Of a DNA stretch of 64,000 nt, positions 60,042 to 64,000 are shown piece by piece. A model generated the notes under the pieces. It did not search any database. It was given only the letters and a program-made list of their open reading frames with translations, and was not told the DNA's origin. The number at the start of each line of letters is the position of its first letter. Positions within the stretch are counted from its first letter, which is position 1. The position numbers were made by a program, and so were the translations under genes. Source of the stretch: Hsuehochloa calcarea (taxonomy: Eukaryota > Streptophyta > Magnoliopsida > Poales > Poaceae); NCBI GenBank assembly GCA_036346395.1, contig CM070601.1, positions 11,529,763 through 11,593,762 on the forward strand. Direction: 5' to 3'.

Positions 60042-60462
60042 ATGACCTCGGCGTCGACGCGGTTCGCGACGCCCGATAGAATGGGGATATACAACCGGTC
60101 GCTGCCGCTCGGCATGTGGAACAATGAAGCCTTCAAAGTCGCCAGTGGCCAGGCCACCAGCAGGTCCACGATCATGGAGGCCAACACGAAGTTTGACACT
60201 AGGATAGAAGAAGTTCCACAGGTAGCCAGCAAGAAGTATTGATCAGGAAGCGAGCAAGCCACCAAACAAGGTCTTGAGAAGACTTGCACAAAACAGGGAG
60301 ACTTCTCAGAAAAGTCGCCTTTGGGAAGAAAAAAAGGCTTACATCCAGCAACTAGAGACAAGCTGGATGAAGTTGGCCCAGTTAGAGCAAGAGCTTGAAC
60401 TGGCTAGGCAGCAACTACGAGTTCATATGATCTCCAGGTTCTTGCTACCCCTATTGATGTGA
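60042..60462 (+). pseudogene. Captured, intron-less TGA-type bZIP transcription factor fragment
   Basis: From the ATG at 60042 the frame reads MTSASTRFATPDRMGIYN, LGMWNNEAFKV and TKFDTRIEEVPQVA, the N-terminal region of TGA/clade-D bZIP proteins. After a stop and frameshift near 60240 the adjoining frame gives DQEASKPPNKVLRRLAQNRE, then the basic region and leucine zipper with KKAYIQQLETSWMKLAQLEQ and ELELARQQ. The basic region is damaged: the conserved REAARKSRLRKK stretch carries substitutions and an extra residue. The frame ends at 60460-60462, well before the DOG1-type C-terminal domain. Blocks that lie on separate exons in TGA genes appear contiguous, so capture from a spliced transcript is likely. 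Confidence 0.8.
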
Positions 60463-61180
60463 ATTCTTTCACCGGCATGGGAGTTGGTGCGTCAAAAAGG
60501 GGCTTAGGCCCATGGTTGAAGCCATGAACATGCGGGTGCACTGGTGCTTGTTGGTTGGGCGAGGAGTTGAGTCTGTTGCTGCTGCTAGTTTTGCTAGTAT
60601 CTACTGCCAGCTATCCTTTGTGTTGTTTTTCTTCCGTTGTGTCCATCCAAGTCCGTATCACTCTATATTTGAGTTCGTCTAAGCCATACGAGTCCATAAA
60701 TTTATTGTCAGTCATAAAAGTATAGAAATTCTCCTTTTGCATGACAAAGTTGTCACTCTTTTCTTCGAGCTGTAGATCGTTATGATGCTGCCGCTTCTCT
60801 CTTATCCGCCGCCCCAAGCTCTTAAAGCCGTCACCCTTCTTTTGTACTGCGCTTCTTGTGCACTGCGCCGCCGCCGTCTTGGGTTTCGATCTGTGCTGTC
60901 ATACATCTATTCTTTTTCGGCTTTATTTGACAACTTCTCTATTTTTATCGGTTTCATCATCTTCTTCGTCGTGTTGTGGCGATCGACTTTGCTCTTGCAC
61001 CTTATGCTTTATGGAGGCTGTCGCACGACACTGGATGAAAGGAGATTTTTGTCGACATATTTTCCAAGAGCTACATGCTACTACGACATTATGAAAACTC
61101 GGACTTTAAATTTTTCCTAGTTTAGTGTCAACTCTTTTCAAATGCAATGCTATTGCATACGTCTTGCATTTGAGGAGGGG
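60463..61180. other. 3' internal region of the outer retroelement
   Basis: About 700 bp between the bZIP fragment and the right LTR. A minus-strand frame at 60611-60817 (68 codons) reads protein-like but I do not recognise it. The end is the purine tract GAGGAGGGG. Confidence 0.45.
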
Positions 61181-61327
61181 TATTAGAGATATGTTAGAGA
61201 TATGAATCTCTTTGTATTACTTATTTACCTTTTGTATTACCTTATCTATATATGACATACATCCCTTGTACATCATATATATATATTGCTTATTGGGCCT
61301 CTAAATACATACACAATATTTATAACA
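61181..61327 (+). repeat. Right LTR of the outer retroelement
   Basis: 147 bp, directly after GAGGAGGGG at 61172-61180. It ends ATATTTATAACA, about 160 bp from the stop codon of the WSD gene. Confidence 0.78.
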
Positions 61328-61486
61328 GGTGTTTACAAATTGAGGGTTGCCTCTTTTGTGATCTGTGAAAGATTGTAGAGTCACCGACCAGGCTATCAAG
61401 TAACTGGTCAGGAGGTTCCCTGAACAATTTTCTGTCTGTGTGCTTACCACATCTACGTTCCACCAAAAATCTCAGACTAGCTCTTT

Positions 61487-63391
61487 CTATGATTTTGTTG
61501 AAGCTGCCTGCCTGATATGCCTGAGGGACTCAGCAAAGTCGTCCAGTAGCTGATGAGAGTCTGGAAATTGCGCATCATCCACTGCGAGGACAAGCTTGAT
61601 AGTGTTCATGTAGCTTTGGTAATGTACTGTCAGAGCCTGTACATTATCAATCAAATGAAATAATTAGCTGACGAGACCCTGGAAAATGAGGAAGTGTTCA
61701 ACTTTGTTAACGACTAACGAGTACTTACATGTGGATGCCCATAGACACTGGGGGCAATATAGACGATGGGATGTCCATAGAACTCCACCTTCTCAGCAGG
61801 TCCGACCATGCTCGAAAATGACATGGTGGTATTAGTGAACATACCATAGCAGAGAGCTGCTGCTGCCTATAAAAGAACATACCATAGAATGACATGGTGG
61901 TAGAATGCAGACTAAAGACAGTTCAATTCTGTCTGGCAATTAACGAAAGGAAATCTAGGGAGTAGTGGCACCTCCAGGTTAGAAATTCACAAAAGGCTTG
62001 CTAGAAAATACAATTGCTGAAGTAAACATGGTGATATCAAAGGAGAAGACACCACCTTAATGCCAAAAAGTTTGACTATTAGGTTTCCGCTCCAATATGT
62101 GAAAACCGCTTCTAACGAGATCTTCTTCCTGTCCACTGTCCTTTTCCCCTGCCGGATGTAATCAAGAGGATCGTCGTGCATGGCTATATTGAACGGAAGT
62201 ATGATGTAACCAATCAGATTTCCCCATCTTGCAGTGTTGTCCTTACTAGAATCCATCATTGCTGCCAATGTCTGTTCAGACCAGAAACAGATTAGAAGTT
62301 CAGAACCAATCACGAATGGTCCGGATAACTTCTTCAAACTGTACTACGAAACGGTAACTTAAGTGCTGATTTTATTATTGGGAATGAATGAAATATTCAT
62401 ACATGAAAACACATTAAGCGTAACTTAAGTGAACGATTTAGTCTTACATGTAGGCCAGGTGTTTTCCTAATGTTAACAAGAAGAGCTGATCGCACGCAGA
62501 TGTTCTTCTGTGGTTTTCTCCTCTCGCTGTTAGTATCACCTGAATAAGTTCAAGAAACGTGAAGGTCAGATGCAGCTAGCAAGTAGCAAGTACTATACTG
62601 CACAGAAGACTGTGGCACACCACTCACCGGTCTTCCGGAAATAATAACGCGACAATCCTGCAGAAGTCACTCCAACTAGAACATCATTCACAGTCTGAAA
62701 AAATCACACATGAGAAACAACATTTCGTTTGATCTTTCGAGAGTACACTAACGTAGAGAGTTCGTTAAGAAGAGAAGCTCTTACACACTTCATGGCATTC
62801 TTGAGGAGCTTCACGTCGTCGAGGCTGAGAGTGCAGTGTACGAAGCGCTTGCGGCGGAACTCGACGCCCTCGGACCCCATGAACGGCGTGCGCGCGTCGC
62901 GCAGGAACCACGACGTCGCCACGAAGCACACGACGTCCACCAGCGTGTGCCACGCGAGCACGACGTACGACCAGATCCACGACGAACGCCACAAAGCCGG
63001 CCGAGAGCGGCGGCCGCGGCCGGGCGTACACGGGGCCGGCACGGCGCGACGGGGACGGCACGGCGGGCAGCCTTGCTGGGTCGGCGGCGCTGCGGGTGCA
63101 CGCGATGAGGAGCGAGAGCAGCGAGACGCCGTCGCCGAGGGAGTGGTGCATGCGGACGGCGACGGTGGCCGTCGCCTCGGAGGTCGGGAAGTCGAGGACG
63201 TGGAACTCCCAGAGAGGGCGGGAGTGGTCCATCGCCAGCGTGGACAGAGAGGACAGGTAGTCTTCGACGACCTGGTCGGGGTTGTCCGACGTGGCGGTGA
63301 GGTCCAGGTCTGGGAAGACGATGTGGTCGTCCAAGTTCACCGTGGTCCGGACCCACCGCGGCTTCGCGTTCTTGCTCACCTCATCCAGAAC
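61487..63391 (-). CDS. WSD1-type wax ester synthase/diacylglycerol acyltransferase, 5'-partial, one frameshift
   Basis: Minus-strand exons 62785-63391, 62628-62694, 62448-62539, 62056-62271, 61729-61866 and 61487-61636 join at GT-AG sites. The catalytic HHxxxDG motif is present as MHHSLGDGVSLLSLL. Later family blocks are VNLDDHIVFPD, SRPLWEFHVLDFP, TVNDVLVGVTSAGLSRYY, RWGNLIGYIILPF and the C-terminal FTNTTMSFSSMVGPAEKVEF. The enzymes esterify fatty alcohols or diacylglycerol with acyl-CoA at the ER for cuticular wax or lipid. Exon 1, with the N-terminal MG...LP region, is not in the window. In exon 2 the frame changes near 62985 (net +1), between GFVAF and WIWSYVVLAWHTLVD; all other junctions are in phase, so this is a recent lesion or an assembly error. 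Confidence 0.88.
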
Positions 63392-64000
63392 CTGCAGCGA
63401 TGTATATTACTCCACTTTTTATAAGCTGAATGCAACAGATCAAGCAAGTGCAATTCACTTTACGAATAATTGAGAAGAGTTTTTCCTTTTTATTTAGTGC
63501 TCTAGTAATCGAGATCACCCTATTTGCGCCTAATCTTTGGTAAATGGTAATCTAATAATTAATCAGCAACTGCTCTTTTCTTTTCCGTTAGACCTGGCTC
63601 GACATTTTCAGACAAGCCAGATCATGATAACCTCACAGGACCAAGAAATTATGGGAGCCCGCGTAGGGCTGAAACTTAATTTGGACGTTTAGCTGCCGTC
63701 TGGTCCTGCATGGTTCATGATCCATGTCTCCGTCCACGACCCGTTTCTGGTGAAGACGACCCATCGCAATGAATCACTGAAATTTTCCATAACCCGGCCA
63801 GCCGGTCTCTCGGATGGTTTGTCTCATTGTCTGTGCACACTGTACATGCAACTGTCTTCTCTCCTAAATTTTCAGTATCAGTCAAACGGCTGCGCTGCTA
63901 CAAGAGGTTGAAGCGAATTAACCGGGATCCGGGTTCTCTTCCGTTACTGCAAGTAGCGCTACAGCAAAATACAGCAGAAACATCGGGTGTTTATGTTTAC
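63392..64000. other. Intron of the WSD gene continuing off the window
   Basis: AT-rich next to the acceptor (CTGCAG|GTTCTGG on the minus strand). No first exon is found up to the right edge, so the intron is at least 600 bp or the exon lies beyond. Confidence 0.55.

Larger units (their letters stand above)
47193..61327 (+). mobile_element. Short-LTR retroelement carrying a TGA bZIP cDNA, interrupted by a Copia element
   Basis: The left LTR 47193-47287 and right LTR 61181-61327 share the start TATTArAGATATGTTAGAGA and the end ACAATATTyATAAyA. The left LTR is followed at once by TGGTATCAGAGC, the primer site for initiator tRNA-Met. The right LTR is preceded by the purine tract GAGGAGGGG. Flanks GTTGT (47188-47192) and GGTGT (61328-61332) may be a 5-bp target duplication with one change. 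Own sequence is 47193-47766 plus about 59941-61327, under 2 kb; the rest is a nested Copia element. No reverse transcriptase of its own is visible, so it is a non-autonomous element with a captured host transcript. Confidence 0.78.

Noticed and set aside
62729..63424. 231-codon plus-strand frame
   Set aside because: It is antisense to exon 2 of the WSD gene and has no domain of its own.

Overview
The window is nuclear DNA from a flowering plant, almost certainly a grass. Genes have GC-rich single-exon or GT-AG-spliced structures, spacers are AT-rich, and most of the sequence is transposon-derived: Copia and Gypsy LTR elements, a hAT element, a Pack-MULE and a MITE. I cannot name the species. 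Exon coordinates below were read by hand from splice signals and reading phase, with no transcript or database support.

Four host genes can be supported. They are a single-exon purine permease (+, 7752-8897), a four-exon DUF1639 protein (-, 20927-23801), a four-exon DOMON/cytochrome b561 protein (-, 40637-42781), and the 3' six exons of a WSD1-type wax ester synthase/DGAT (-, 61487-63391, first exon beyond the right edge, one net frameshift). Nothing suggests that they work together; they look like ordinary neighbours separated by transposons.

Layout. 1-1.7 kb: 3' end of a Copia element. 4.2-6.65 kb: an AT-rich degenerate repeat, then a hAT element with a perfect 8-bp target duplication. 7.6-8.9 kb: purine permease. 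9-20.9 kb: gypsy-like LTR, MITE, microsatellites and unassigned spacer. 20.9-23.8 kb: DUF1639 gene. 24-27.5 kb: AT-rich spacer with a ~185-bp tandem repeat. 28-36.4 kb: LTR-like remnants. 37.4-37.9 kb: decayed RNase H domain. 40.6-42.8 kb: DOMON/b561 gene. 44.1-45.8 kb: Pack-MULE carrying pieces of two unrelated genes, a JmjN histone demethylase and a PORR organelle RNA-binding protein. 46.1 kb: an orphan first exon resembling a plasma-membrane H+-ATPase. 47.2-61.3 kb: a short-LTR retroelement that captured a spliced TGA-type bZIP copy, interrupted by a ~12-kb SIRE-like Copia element. 61.5-63.4 kb: the WSD gene, whose stop codon lies about 160 bp from the retroelement.

The most notable signals are transposon-made chimeras (Pack-MULE JmjN+PORR; TGA bZIP inside an LTR element) and a patchy corruption of CAG/CTG trinucleotides in the inner Copia element. 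That corruption looks like a sequencing or consensus artefact at methylated sites rather than evolution. I found no tRNA, rRNA, CRISPR or bacterial-type system.
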